Origin: Amycolatopsis viridis
Lineage (GTDB): Bacteria > Actinomycetota > Actinomycetes > Mycobacteriales > Pseudonocardiaceae
Direction of reading: 5' to 3'
Length of the DNA stretch: 64,000 bases
NCBI RefSeq assembly: GCF_011758765.1
Contig: NZ_JAANOU010000001.1
Location: 2,852,001-2,916,000 of the forward strand
The translations under genes and the position numbers were made by a program. Positions 16,078 to 24,336 of the stretch are shown here, piece by piece; within the stretch, counting starts at the first letter, position 1; every line of letters starts with the position of its first letter. Under the pieces are notes generated by a model that was given only the letters and a program-made list of their open reading frames with translations, did no database searches and was not told where the DNA came from.

Positions 16078-16878
16078 TCAGCACGCCGCCGGCAGTTCCT
16101 CCGTGCCGGTCCCGGTGCGTGCCCAGCGGGCCAGCCGCGGCGCCGCCGCCACGTAGAAGTCCGGGTCCAGCCCCATCCCGGTGTGCGAGCTGCGCACCTC
16201 CACGCATTCGGCGTACGGGTCCAGGCACAGCTGCCACGGTGCGATCGCGTCGGCGCGCGAATACACCGCCAGCGCGGGCACCTCCGGCGGCAGGGGCGCG
16301 GCGAGGGCCTTGATGTTCTCGTCGTAGCAGGCACCGGTGAAGCAGTCGGTGTTCATCAGCCCGGGAATGCCCAAAGTGGACAGCCGGGCGAGGAGACGGG
16401 CCACCCGCACCACCTTCGGGTGCGCGCCCAGCGGGTCGAGCACCGGGCTGCCGAGCATCACCAGGCCGCGCACCAGATCCGGGCGGCGGATCGCGGCCAG
16501 CCGCGCCAGCCACCCGCCGCGGCTCTGCCCGAGGAGGACGACGCGGCGACCGGTGTCCGTGGCGTGCCGTTCCAGCCGTGCGACGAGCCGGTCGACCAGT
16601 TCGGTGGTGCAGCCGACGTTGAACCCGATCCGCGCCCCGGCCGGGCGGTAGCCGCGCGCTTTCAGCCAGGCCCCGGCCAGCGTCATGCTGCGGTCGCCGA
16701 AGCCGAAACCCGGCACCAGCAGTACACCGAGCCCGGCGCCCTCCCGCGGATCGTCCGGCCGCCAGATCGGGTGCCGCATCAGCCGCGGGATGTCGAGCAT
16801 CGCCAGCAGCAGGTGTTCGCGTGTCGCCATGCGGATGGTGTCGCCCGCTGCGCGCGCGGGCTGGAGCAGCGTGATCAT
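16078..16878 (-). CDS. alpha/beta hydrolase family protein
   Basis: 266 residues, GAGGAGG ribosome site. Alpha/beta-hydrolase core: VLLVPGFGFGD (oxyanion strand), LLGQSRGGWLAR nucleophile elbow with Ser, VYSRADAIAPWQL with the acidic residue and SSHTGMGLDPDFY with the His. This set is seen in lipase-like hydrolases that recognise lipophilic esters. No signal peptide; the N-terminus has a short amphipathic stretch. Preceded on the same strand by an AraC regulator and followed by the DUF1015 gene. Confidence 0.85.
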   Translation of the reverse strand: MITLLQPARAAGDTIRMATREHLLLAMLDIPRLMRHPIWRPDDPREGAGLGVLLVPGFGFGDRSMTLAGAWLKARGYRPAGARIGFNVGCTTELVDRLVARLERHATDTGRRVVLLGQSRGGWLARLAAIRRPDLVRGLVMLGSPVLDPLGAHPKVVRVARLLARLSTLGIPGLMNTDCFTGACYDENIKALAAPLPPEVPALAVYSRADAIAPWQLCLDPYAECVEVRSSHTGMGLDPDFYVAAAPRLARWARTGTGTEELPAAC

Positions 16879-16975
16879 GTGCGGCCTCCTCGCGAGCTGA
16901 AGAGACCCTTGATCTACCCCGGAATTCCGCTGTTGACACCTCGAACCGCGCCGACGGTCGACATCGGACGCGAAG

Positions 16976-18016
16976 TCAGCGGCGCGGCCCGCTCCGCAGG
17001 TACCGCGCGGGAGTGGTACCGGTCCAGCGGCGGAACGCGAAGATGAAGCTGGACGCCTCCGCGTATCCCAGCCGCAGGGCCACGTCTTCCACCGACAGCG
17101 CGCCGGTGGCGAGCATTTCCTCGGCCAGGGTCTGGCGGACCTCGTCGAGCAGTGCGCGGAAACTGGTGCCGGCGTCCTCCAGGCGCCGCCGCAGGGTGCG
17201 GGTGCTGATGTTGAGCTCGCGCGCCACCTCGTCCATGGCCAGCGTGCCACCGACGCGGATCAGCTTGTCCCGCACCTGCTGCCCGATGCCGGAACGGGCG
17301 CGGCGGCGGCCGACGAGCTCGCGGCACTGCGCCTCGCACAGGGCGACCGTGTGCTCGCTGGCCTGCGGCAGCGGCTGCCCGAGGGCGGCGGGATCGAGCG
17401 TGACGAGGTGCGCCGCTGCGTCGAAGCCCGGGTGGATACCGAAGACCTCCGCGTACCGCGCGGGATCCGGTGGCCCGGGGAAGGGGAAGTCCACGCGACG
17501 CAGGTGCAGACCACTCGGCAGCAGGTCGTGCAGGACGGTGTGGATCGCACTGGCGTCGCGTTCCAGCAGGAACCGGCGCACGTCGTGCGGCAGGCCGTCG
17601 TCGCGCAGCCCGAACCGCAGCTCGTCCTCGGCCAGCTCGACGACCGGCAGGCAGAAGATGAAGCTGAGGTCGAGGTAGCGCAACGCGAAACCGATCGCGT
17701 CACGCAGGGTCGGGCTGCTGATGCAGGCGAACCCGAACACGCCGAAGGTCGCGACCCGGTAGCGCACGCCGGCGTCCAGCCCCAGGCCCGGTGGGTCACC
17801 GAGCGCCCGCACGAGGTTGCGCGCCACGGCCAGCTCCTGGCGCGCCTCGACCTGCGCCGCCGGGTCGTCCAGCCGGGCCGGGGACAGCCCGGTCCCGCGC
17901 AGCAGGGCCTCGCGGGACACTCCGCGCTCGGCGCCGAACCGCACGAGCAACGCCACGCTCGCGACACCCCGGGGGAAGTCCCAGTCGCGCACGGCGACGG
18001 GTAGCAGCTGAGCCAT
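16976..18016 (-). CDS. AraC-family transcriptional regulator
   Basis: 346 residues: an N-terminal ligand-binding domain of the arabinose-binding/QsdR-like type, then a C-terminal double helix-turn-helix of about 100 residues (MDEVARELNISTRTLRRRL and EDVALRLGYAEASSFIFAFR, ending WTGTTPARYL). Proteins with this layout activate lipid or steroid catabolic genes in response to hydrophobic ligands. It is divergent from the monooxygenase / GMC oxidase / decarboxylase operon 117 bp away, which is its most likely target. Confidence 0.92.
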   Translation of the reverse strand: MAQLLPVAVRDWDFPRGVASVALLVRFGAERGVSREALLRGTGLSPARLDDPAAQVEARQELAVARNLVRALGDPPGLGLDAGVRYRVATFGVFGFACISSPTLRDAIGFALRYLDLSFIFCLPVVELAEDELRFGLRDDGLPHDVRRFLLERDASAIHTVLHDLLPSGLHLRRVDFPFPGPPDPARYAEVFGIHPGFDAAAHLVTLDPAALGQPLPQASEHTVALCEAQCRELVGRRRARSGIGQQVRDKLIRVGGTLAMDEVARELNISTRTLRRRLEDAGTSFRALLDEVRQTLAEEMLATGALSVEDVALRLGYAEASSFIFAFRRWTGTTPARYLRSGPRR

Positions 18017-18133
18017 GGCCGGAAGTATGCACCGGGGGTGTCCGGAACTCTCGATTTCCTGGCCGCTGGTCTCTGGGATTCCGCCTCACCAGCACCCTAC
18101 TGTGGAGTAGCACGACCGGCACCGAGGAGCAGC

Positions 18134-19618
18134 ATGGTATCGACCACCACCGGCCGACGGCCGTCCGTCCTGATCATCGGTGCCGGTTTCGGCGGCCTCG
18201 CTGTCGCGACCGAACTGGTCCGTGCCGGGTTCGCGGATTTCACGATCCTGGAGCGGGCGGAGGAGATCGGCGGCGTGTGGCGGGCCAACACCTATCCCGG
18301 CGCGGGCTGCGACATCCCGTCGCCGCTGTACTCGTTCTCGCACCGGCCGAACCCGGACTGGCCCCGGCGGTTCTCCCTCCAGCCCGCGATCAAGCGCTAC
18401 CTGGAGGACGTGGCCCGCGAGTACGGCGTGACCGACCGGATCCGCTTCGGCACCGGCGTCGCCTCCGCCGAGTTCGACGAGGGCACCCGGCGGTGGCGCG
18501 TGCGCACCGAGGCGGGCGAGGTGATCGAGGCCGACGTGCTGGTCCCGGCCGTGGGCCAGCTGTCCCGCCCGGCGCTGCCCGAAATCGCCGGCCGCGACTC
18601 CTTCCGCGGCCCGGCCTTCCACTCGGCGAACTGGGACCACGACTGCGAAACGGCGGGCAAGCGCATCGCGGTGATCGGCACCGGTGCCAGCGCGATCCAG
18701 TTCGTGCCGCACCTGCAGCGGGTCGCGAAGCAGGTGACGGTGTTCCAGCGGTCCGCGCCCTGGGTGGTGCCCAAGAACGACGTGGCCTACACGCGGTGGC
18801 AGCGCCGGCTGTTCCGCCGCCTGCCGGTGACCCAGAAGGTCGAGCGGTTGCGCATCTGGCTGGTGTGCGAGCTGCTGTCGCTCGGGCTCGTCGACGTGCC
18901 GCTCGTGCGGTGGTTCCTCGGCCGGCTCGGCACCCGGCACCTGGCCCGGCAGGTACCGGACCTGCAGCTGCGGGCCACACTCACGCCGGACTACCCGCCC
19001 GGCTGCAAGCGGGCGCTGTTCTCCAACGACTACTACCCGGCCCTGACCCGGCCGAACGTGACCGTGGCGACCGAGAAGATCGTGGAGATCCTCCCCACGG
19101 GCGTGCGCACCGCCGACGGCGTGGTGCACGAGGCAGACGTGCTGGTCTACGGCACCGGGTTCCACGCGACCGACTTCCTGGTCCCGATGACGGTCCGCGG
19201 GCGCGGCGGTGTCGAGCTGGCGAAGCGGTGGCGGGACGGCGCGTGGGCCTACCTCGGCATGACGGTCCCGGGTTTCCCCAACCTGTTTCTCGTCTACGGC
19301 CCGAACACCAACCTCGGCGGCAATTCGATCGTGTTCATGCTCGAGTCGCAGGCCCGCTACATCGTCCAGGCGGTCCGGGCGCTGGCGGGCCGGCCGGGGA
19401 CCGCGCTCGACGTCAAGCCGGAGGTGGCCGCCCGGTTCGACACCGCGCTGCAGCGGCGGCTGGCCCGCTCGGTGTGGACCCGCTGCGCCAGCTGGTACCG
19501 CACCGGGACCGGCCGGATCGTCAACAATTGGCCGGGCACGGTCACGCGGTACCGGCGGCGCACGCGGACCCTCGACCTGCGCGACTACCGGGCGCTGACG
19601 GGGGAGGAGGCGGCATGA
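18134..19618 (+). CDS. flavin-containing monooxygenase, Baeyer-Villiger type
   Basis: 494 residues; ATG at 18134 follows GAGGAG. N-terminal FAD motif IIGAGFGGLAVATEL, second dinucleotide (NADPH) motif IGTGASAIQF at about residue 180, and between them FRGPAFHSANWDH, which matches the Baeyer-Villiger fingerprint FxGxxxHxxxW. It would insert oxygen next to a ketone using NADPH and O2, giving an ester or lactone. First gene of a three-gene operon with a cholesterol-oxidase-like enzyme and an acetoacetate-decarboxylase-like protein, which suggests oxidation of a steroid or other lipophilic ketone. Confidence 0.93.
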   Translation: MVSTTTGRRPSVLIIGAGFGGLAVATELVRAGFADFTILERAEEIGGVWRANTYPGAGCDIPSPLYSFSHRPNPDWPRRFSLQPAIKRYLEDVAREYGVTDRIRFGTGVASAEFDEGTRRWRVRTEAGEVIEADVLVPAVGQLSRPALPEIAGRDSFRGPAFHSANWDHDCETAGKRIAVIGTGASAIQFVPHLQRVAKQVTVFQRSAPWVVPKNDVAYTRWQRRLFRRLPVTQKVERLRIWLVCELLSLGLVDVPLVRWFLGRLGTRHLARQVPDLQLRATLTPDYPPGCKRALFSNDYYPALTRPNVTVATEKIVEILPTGVRTADGVVHEADVLVYGTGFHATDFLVPMTVRGRGGVELAKRWRDGAWAYLGMTVPGFPNLFLVYGPNTNLGGNSIVFMLESQARYIVQAVRALAGRPGTALDVKPEVAARFDTALQRRLARSVWTRCASWYRTGTGRIVNNWPGTVTRYRRRTRTLDLRDYRALTGEEAA

Positions 19619-21321
19619 CCGGCGAGCCGGACTACGACGTGGTGGTGATCGGCTCGGGGTTCGGGGGCAGCGTCAGCGCGCTGCGCCTGACCGAGAAGGG
19701 CTACCGGGTGGGGGTGCTGGAGGCGGGCCGGCGGTTCGCCGACCACGAGTTCGCCAAGACGTCCTGGCGGCTGCGCCGGTACCTGTGGGCTCCGGCGCTG
19801 GGCTGCTTCGGCATCCAGCGGCTGACGTTGCTGCGCGACACCTTCATCCTGAGCGGTGCCGGGGTCGGCGGCGGCTCACTGGTCTACGCCAACACCCTCT
19901 ACGAGCCGCCGGCGGCGTTCTACGCGGACCGCCAGTGGGCGCACATCACCGACTGGCGCGCGGAGCTGGCGCCCTACTACGACCAGGCCAGGCGGATGCT
20001 CGGCGTCACCGCCTACCCCGGCACCACGCGGGCCGACCGGGTGCTGCGCGAGGTGGCCGGGGACATGGGCATCGCGCACACGGTGCGGCCCGCCCCGGTC
20101 GGGGTGCTGTTCGCCACCGGCGGCCGGCGGCCCGGCCAGGAGGTGCCGGACCCGTTCTTCGGCGGCGCCGGTCCCGTGCGGCGGACGTGCACGCACTGCG
20201 GCCAGTGCATGACCGGCTGCCGGCACGGCGCGAAGAACACCCTGGTCAAGAACTACCTGCACCTCGCCGAGCTGGCCGGGGCTCGCGTGCACCCGCTGAC
20301 CACGGTGGTGGACGTCCGCCCGCGGCCCGGCGGCGGGTACGAGGTCGGCACGGTCCGCACCGGGGCGCGCCGGCACCGCCGGACGTTCACCTGCGAGCAG
20401 GTGGTGTTCGCCGCGTCCGCGCTGGGCACGCAGCGGCTGCTGCACCGGCTGCGCGACCGGGGCGCACTGCCGGAGCTGTCGCCCCGGCTGGGGCACCTGT
20501 CGCGCACGAACTCGGAGGCGATCCTCGCGGTGCGGTCGCGGGACCGGCACGCCGACTACACCGACGGCGTGGCGATCACCTCGTCGATGCACCCCGACGA
20601 CGTCACCCACATCGAACCCGTGCGCTACGGCAAGGGCAGCAACCTGATGAGCCTGCTCGCCACCGTGCTCGTCGACGGCACCGGCGGCACCGGGGGGCAG
20701 CGGCGGTGGGTGCGGGGCCTGCGGGAACTGGCCCGGCACTGGCGCGAGCTGCCGCGCCTGCACAACCCGCGCCGGTGGTCGGAGCAGATGGTCGGCCTGC
20801 TGGTGATGCAGAGCGTGGACAACTCCGTCACCACCTACACCCGGCGGGGGCTCTTCGGCCGCCGGATGACCACCCGGCAGGGCGACGGCGCGCCGAACCC
20901 GGCGTGGATCCCGCACGGCCACGAGGTGGCCCGCCGCGTGGCGGAGAAGATCGACGGCGTGCCCCAGGGCGCCTGGACCGACTTCGCGAACATCCCGCTC
21001 ACCGGGCACTTCATCGGTGGCTGCCCGATCGGGGACTCGCCGCGGACCGGTGTGGTGGACCCCTACCAGCGCCTCTACGGCCATCCCGGCCTGCACGTGG
21101 TGGACGGCTCGGCGATCACGGCGAACCTCGGCGTGAACCCGTCGCTGACGATCACCGCCCAGGCCGAGCGCGCGCTCGCGCTGTGGCCCAACAAGGGCGA
21201 GGCCGACCGGCGTCCGCCGCTGGGGGAGCCCTACGTCCGGCTGGCCCCGGTCGCCCCGCGCACCCCTGTCGTCCCGGCGGCCGCGCCCGGTGCGTTGCGC
21301 CTGCCCGTCACCCCGATCTGA
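19615..21321 (+). CDS. GMC-family FAD oxidoreductase, cholesterol-oxidase-like
   Basis: 568 residues, start overlapping the previous stop (ATGA). N-terminal FAD motif VIGSGFGGSVSALRL, LSGAGVGGGSLVYANTLY, a Cys cluster CTHCGQCMTGC followed by RHGAKNTLVKNYL, and the C-terminal GHFIGGCPIGD and VNPSLTITAQAERA with the His and Asn expected for the active site. The arrangement matches the mycobacterial ChoD-type family. It would oxidise a secondary alcohol, possibly a 3-hydroxysteroid, to the ketone used by the monooxygenase. The exact substrate of ChoD-like enzymes is disputed. Confidence 0.9.
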   Translation: MTGEPDYDVVVIGSGFGGSVSALRLTEKGYRVGVLEAGRRFADHEFAKTSWRLRRYLWAPALGCFGIQRLTLLRDTFILSGAGVGGGSLVYANTLYEPPAAFYADRQWAHITDWRAELAPYYDQARRMLGVTAYPGTTRADRVLREVAGDMGIAHTVRPAPVGVLFATGGRRPGQEVPDPFFGGAGPVRRTCTHCGQCMTGCRHGAKNTLVKNYLHLAELAGARVHPLTTVVDVRPRPGGGYEVGTVRTGARRHRRTFTCEQVVFAASALGTQRLLHRLRDRGALPELSPRLGHLSRTNSEAILAVRSRDRHADYTDGVAITSSMHPDDVTHIEPVRYGKGSNLMSLLATVLVDGTGGTGGQRRWVRGLRELARHWRELPRLHNPRRWSEQMVGLLVMQSVDNSVTTYTRRGLFGRRMTTRQGDGAPNPAWIPHGHEVARRVAEKIDGVPQGAWTDFANIPLTGHFIGGCPIGDSPRTGVVDPYQRLYGHPGLHVVDGSAITANLGVNPSLTITAQAERALALWPNKGEADRRPPLGEPYVRLAPVAPRTPVVPAAAPGALRLPVTPI

Positions 21322-21328
21322 GGTCCTG

Positions 21329-21937
21329 ATGGCTGAACCGGCCGGATACCCGCCCGAACCCTGGCACCTGCGCGGCCGGATGCACGGCTCCCTCTGGTGC
21401 GTCCCCGCCGCCGAACTGCCCACGCTGCCGCCCGGGGTGCGCCCGCTGACCGTCGCGGGGCGCGCGTTCGTGATCGCCGCGTGGGTCGACTACCAGCCAC
21501 CCGGGGTGCTGTCCTACCGCGAGCTGATGGTCACCGTGGCGGTGCGTGACCTGCCGTCGGTGACGATTCCGCACATCTGGGTGGACAGCCCGGTGTCCCT
21601 GGCCGGCGGCCGGGCCCTGTGGCACATCCCGAAGGAGCTCGCCGAGTTCACGCTGGCCGACGAGCCGGAGTTCACCGCAACGGCCCACGCGGACGGGAGC
21701 CTGCTGGCGGGCGCGGAGTTCACGCGCCTCCGCACGGTGCCCGTCCGGCTTCCCCTGGCGTTCTCCGTGCTGCAACGCGGTCCCCGGCGCAGCCGGGTCC
21801 GGGTGACCGCCCGGCTGGGGGTGGCGCGTGCGGCGTGGCGGGTCGGTGCGGGCGGTCCACTGGCGTTCCTGGCCGGGCGCCGGCCGGTGATCAGCCTGGT
21901 CGCCCGCGACTTCCGGATGCGCTTCGGCGGCACCTGA
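21329..21937 (+). CDS. acetoacetate decarboxylase-family protein
   Basis: 202 residues starting 7 bp after the GMC oxidase. The fold signature of ADC-like proteins is visible: VIAAWVDYQPPGVLSYRELM, VTIPHIWVDSPVSLAGG and WHIPKELAEF, where the Lys lies at the position of the Schiff-base lysine of acetoacetate decarboxylase. The family also contains non-decarboxylase ligand binders. Being third in the operon it may act on a keto product of the two oxidases. A longer in-frame upstream start would overlap the oxidase and lacks a ribosome site. Confidence 0.82.
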   Translation: MAEPAGYPPEPWHLRGRMHGSLWCVPAAELPTLPPGVRPLTVAGRAFVIAAWVDYQPPGVLSYRELMVTVAVRDLPSVTIPHIWVDSPVSLAGGRALWHIPKELAEFTLADEPEFTATAHADGSLLAGAEFTRLRTVPVRLPLAFSVLQRGPRRSRVRVTARLGVARAAWRVGAGGPLAFLAGRRPVISLVARDFRMRFGGT

Positions 21938-22300
21938 GACCCGGGTGATCCGCCGGCACTTCACACGGGCGGGTTAAATTCATGATCGAATTCGCTGACG
22001 GTACGTGCGCACTGTGGTACCGCATCAGGCGCGTTTAGCCGCAGCACATCGCGCGTTTTACGCACGGTGATGACCGTGGGTGAAGCACCCCCCTGCGCAA
22101 ACTACCGGATCATCGCAGCGCACGACACGTGTGGGTGGGAAAGGGCCGGCCCGCACGGAATGAAACGTCGTTCGTCCGGGTGATTGCGTGGTGCGCTCGA
22201 ATCCTCGCCGGGTGGCGCCGACCGGCTGCTAGCGTCTGCCGTGCTCGTGACGGGACTCCCGTCGCGGCAGAACTGTAAGCGAGTCGATGGGAATCACAAG
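21938..22300. promoter_or_regulatory. non-coding promoter region of the first rodlin-like gene
   Basis: No gene seen. It holds CCGCAGCACATCGCG at about 22039, a 24-nt element at 22161-22184, a -10-like TAGCGT at 22230-22235 and a 5' UTR with a small GACGGG/CCCGTC hairpin. The last three elements recur in front of the second rodlin-like gene at an exact 884-bp offset. Confidence 0.6.
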
Positions 22301-22606
22301 GTGCTCAAGAAGTCTGCAATTGTGGCGGCCGTCGCGGCCGGTTTCGTGATGATCGGTTCCCCGGCCTTCGCGGCCCAGGGCGCGTGGGACGAGGGCGGCG
22401 ACACCGGCCAGGTCGGCCTGGTCAACGTCGACGACGTCCTCAACGACAACAACGTCGGCGCCTGCCACAACAACGTCAACGTCCTCGGCGTCCAGGTGGC
22501 CGACGCTCTCAACGGCGTGGGCCTGGACATCCCGGTCCTGACCGGTGCGGCCCAGCAGGAGGCCGGCTCCGCGCCGAACGTCTGCGTCGCCGAGGTCGAG
22601 GACTGA
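22301..22606 (+). CDS. small secreted rodlin-like protein A
   Basis: 101 residues from GTG; a longer in-frame ORF begins at 22184 but the duplicate gene fixes the start here. Signal peptide: KKSAIVAAVAAGFVMIGSPAFA, cleavage after about residue 25. The mature protein is acidic and Asn/Val-rich: GLVNVDDVLNDNNVGACHNN, NVNVLGVQVADALNGVG, PVLTGAAQQEAGS, with two cysteines that could form one disulphide. The NV-rich repeats and the Cys spacing recall Streptomyces rodlins, surface proteins of the rodlet layer on aerial hyphae; homology is suggestive, not proven. Second copy 884 bp downstream. Confidence 0.8.
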   Translation: MLKKSAIVAAVAAGFVMIGSPAFAAQGAWDEGGDTGQVGLVNVDDVLNDNNVGACHNNVNVLGVQVADALNGVGLDIPVLTGAAQQEAGSAPNVCVAEVED

Positions 22607-22645
22607 TCCGGCCGCACGCCGGGCCGGCCCGGTCCGGCTGATCAG

Positions 22646-22688
22646 GGGCGCGGGCGGGAACCACTGGTACTGATTCCCGCCCGCGCCC
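22646..22688 (+). other. conserved 3' hairpin, rodlin-like gene A
   Basis: Perfect 15-bp stem (22646-22660 / 22674-22688) with a 13-nt loop containing CTGGTACT, 40 bp after the stop. The equivalent hairpin after gene B has a different but again perfect stem and the same loop core. Confidence 0.85.
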
Positions 22689-22713
22689 ACTTTGGCCGAG
22701 TGACAACAAGGCA

Positions 22714-22744
22714 CACCCGCATCCGAATGGGATGCGGGTGTTTT
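22714..22744 (+). terminator. intrinsic terminator, rodlin-like gene A
   Basis: CACCCGCATCC (22714-22724), 5-nt loop, GGATGCGGGTG (22730-22740), then TTTT: a textbook rho-independent terminator. Confidence 0.92.
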
Positions 22745-23184
22745 GCCGTGCGCGGGTAATTCCGCCCGTGGCGCCGGGCCGGCTGTGCCGATTGCCGGGG
22801 GACCGCTGGGATTCCGCGATACGGACGGGAATGACACGCCGGTACGTCACACCTCCGGGCTAATTGCTGACGCCCGTCCCTTCACGGCAGGTATCTGCTG
22901 TTCTACCTGATCGGTGGGTTTAGCGGCGGGCGGCCGCACCCGTCCGGGGCAGGATCACCGACAGTGAAAACCCGGGGGTAGGAATGGAGTGGATAACCGC
23001 AGCACACCGCGTATGTGGGTACCGAACGCCGGGTGAGGTGCTGGTGAAACGTCGATCGACCGGGTGATGCCGGAACACGTACCGATTTGCTTTCGACGGG
23101 CCCCTGCTGCTGATAATGTCTGCCGTGCTCGGGACGGAAGTCACGTCACGGCGAAACTGTAGTCGAGTCGATGGGGAATAAAAG
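22745..23184. promoter_or_regulatory. non-coding promoter region of the second rodlin-like gene
   Basis: No gene seen. Contains CCGCAGCACACCGCG at about 22997, the 24-nt element at 23045-23068, -10 candidate TGATAATGT (23111-23119) and a leader GTCTGCCGTGCTCG... shared with copy A. Upstream of 22990 the two promoters diverge. Confidence 0.55.
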
Positions 23185-23502
23185 GTGCTCAAGAAGTCCG
23201 TAATTGTCGCCGCTGCTGCGGCCGGTTTCATGATGATCGGTTCCCCGGCCTTCGCCACCCAGGGCGGCGGATGGGGTCACCACCACGGCGGCGGCGACAC
23301 CGGTCAGATCGGTCTGATCAACGTCGACGACGTCCTCAACGACAACAACGTCGGCGTCTGCCACAACAACGTCAACGTCCTGGGCATCCAGGTGGCCGAC
23401 GCGCTCAACGGCGTGGGCCTGAACATCCCGATCCTGACCGGTGCGGCCCAGCAGGAGGCCGGCTCCGCGTCGGAGGTCTGCGTCGCCGAGGTCGAGCACT
23501 GA
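23185..23502 (+). CDS. small secreted rodlin-like protein B
   Basis: 105 residues, GTG start. Signal peptide KKSVIVAAAAAGFMMIGSPAFA, then a His/Gly-rich insert (GGGWGHHHGGGD, about residues 29-40) absent from copy A, and the same NV-rich body (GLINVDDVLNDNNVGVCHNN, NVNVLGIQVADALNGVG, PILTGAAQQEAGS) with two Cys. The HHH/Gly patch could bind metal. Tandem paralogue of the gene at 22301; likely a cell-surface or secreted structural protein. No other function can be read from the sequence. Confidence 0.8.
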   Translation: MLKKSVIVAAAAAGFMMIGSPAFATQGGGWGHHHGGGDTGQIGLINVDDVLNDNNVGVCHNNVNVLGIQVADALNGVGLNIPILTGAAQQEAGSASEVCVAEVEH

Positions 23503-23629
23503 GGCCGGATTCCGGAGGGGGTTCCGCGCCGGAACGATTCTGATCCGGCCGAGAGTCCCGTCGGTCCGACTGCACTCCGGATGGACCGGGACGGTTTTCT
23601 GGGTGAGAGCCGGCCGGATCGGAAAAGGC

Positions 23630-23672
23630 GGGTACGGACGGGAACTACTGGTACTAGTTCCCGTCCGTACCC
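23630..23672 (+). other. conserved 3' hairpin, rodlin-like gene B
   Basis: Perfect 18-bp stem (23630-23647 / 23655-23672) with 7-nt loop CTGGTAC. Relative to hairpin A, three stem pairs are changed on both arms (C-G to T-A, G-C to A-T, G-C to A-T). Confidence 0.88.
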
Positions 23673-23700
23673 GGTGTTCTTCGGGTAGTACGACGACAAG

Positions 23701-23732
23701 CACCCGTATTCGCATCGCGAATGCGGGTGTTT
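23701..23732 (+). terminator. intrinsic terminator, rodlin-like gene B
   Basis: 13-nt arms (23701-23713 / 23717-23729) with one T-G pair and a 3-nt loop, then TTT. The remaining 23503-23805 interval holds no gene; the gene after it is convergent. Confidence 0.85.
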
Positions 23733-23805
23733 GCCGTGTCCGCGATTCTAGCGGTATACCGGCGGTGGTGCGACCGCGTGCCGGGCTGCGGCCGGCCGCT
23801 GCTAC

Positions 23806-24120
23806 TCAGGGTCGTTCGAACTCCACCACGACGTCGTAGAGGGCCGGGTTCGGGGACACGACGCCCGGCACTCCGCGCATCGCCGCCCGGAAGCCGGGTT
23901 GGCCGGTGGCGGCTTCCCACGCCTCGGCACTGTCCCAGTGGGCGACGTTGACGAGCTGGAAGCGGGTGTCCGGGAGCTGGGCCCGGTGCAACCGCGAGTC
24001 CCGGAATCCCGGCGCGTCCCGCATGAGCTTCGCGCGTTCCCGCCACTGCTCGACGAACGCGTCCACCTCGTCGGCGGGCAGCTCGATGACGTTGATGAAG
24101 GTGACCCCGTTTTCAACCAT
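23806..24120 (-). CDS. antibiotic biosynthesis monooxygenase (ABM)-family protein
   Basis: 104 residues, dimeric ferredoxin-like alpha/beta fold. Visible pattern: strand VTFINVIELP, helix AFVEQWRERAKLMRDAPGF, RLHRAQLPDTRFQLVNVAHW and a helix AEAWEAATGQPGFRAAM. ABM-domain proteins include quinol/anthrone monooxygenases that need no cofactor and heme-degrading enzymes; the IsdG Asn is not evident. Probably a small oxygenase or redox-stress protein. Stands alone, convergent to the rodlin-like genes. Confidence 0.8.
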   Translation of the reverse strand: MVENGVTFINVIELPADEVDAFVEQWRERAKLMRDAPGFRDSRLHRAQLPDTRFQLVNVAHWDSAEAWEAATGQPGFRAAMRGVPGVVSPNPALYDVVVEFERP

Positions 24121-24336
24121 GCATGAATTCTGGGACCTCGACCGCGGTGGAGGTCAAGAGCGCCGCCGGGATGTCCCCAACATCACCTCCCGCCAGCACC
24201 GCGGGCAGGTGATTCGTGTCTCGGCCGGATGACGGGACGGGTTAGCGCTCCGCCGCCCGGGGTAGCCGGTTGACGAAGGGCTTCCGGCGGTGTGCGCGGC
24301 ACCGCACCCGACGAACGCAAAGCAGGGGTAGGCACC

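Larger units (their letters stand above)
22161..23732 (+). repeat. tandem duplication of promoter, gene and 3' hairpins
   Basis: Two copies of a transcription unit. A 24-nt element (22161-22184 vs 23045-23068, two mismatches), the -10 candidate (22230 vs 23114), the leader and the GTG start (22301 vs 23185) are all offset by exactly 884 bp. The coding parts are near-identical in their 3' halves, and each copy ends in two hairpins. Confidence 0.85.

Noticed and set aside
22190-22230. tRNA-like T-arm (CGCTCGAATCC)
   Set aside because: No matching acceptor, D or anticodon arms in the surrounding 80 nt; lies in a duplicated promoter region.
24121-24336. Degenerate dos-box-like GGGACC...GGTC near the first DosR-like gene
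   Set aside because: Arms and spacing do not match the 20-bp palindromic consensus well enough.
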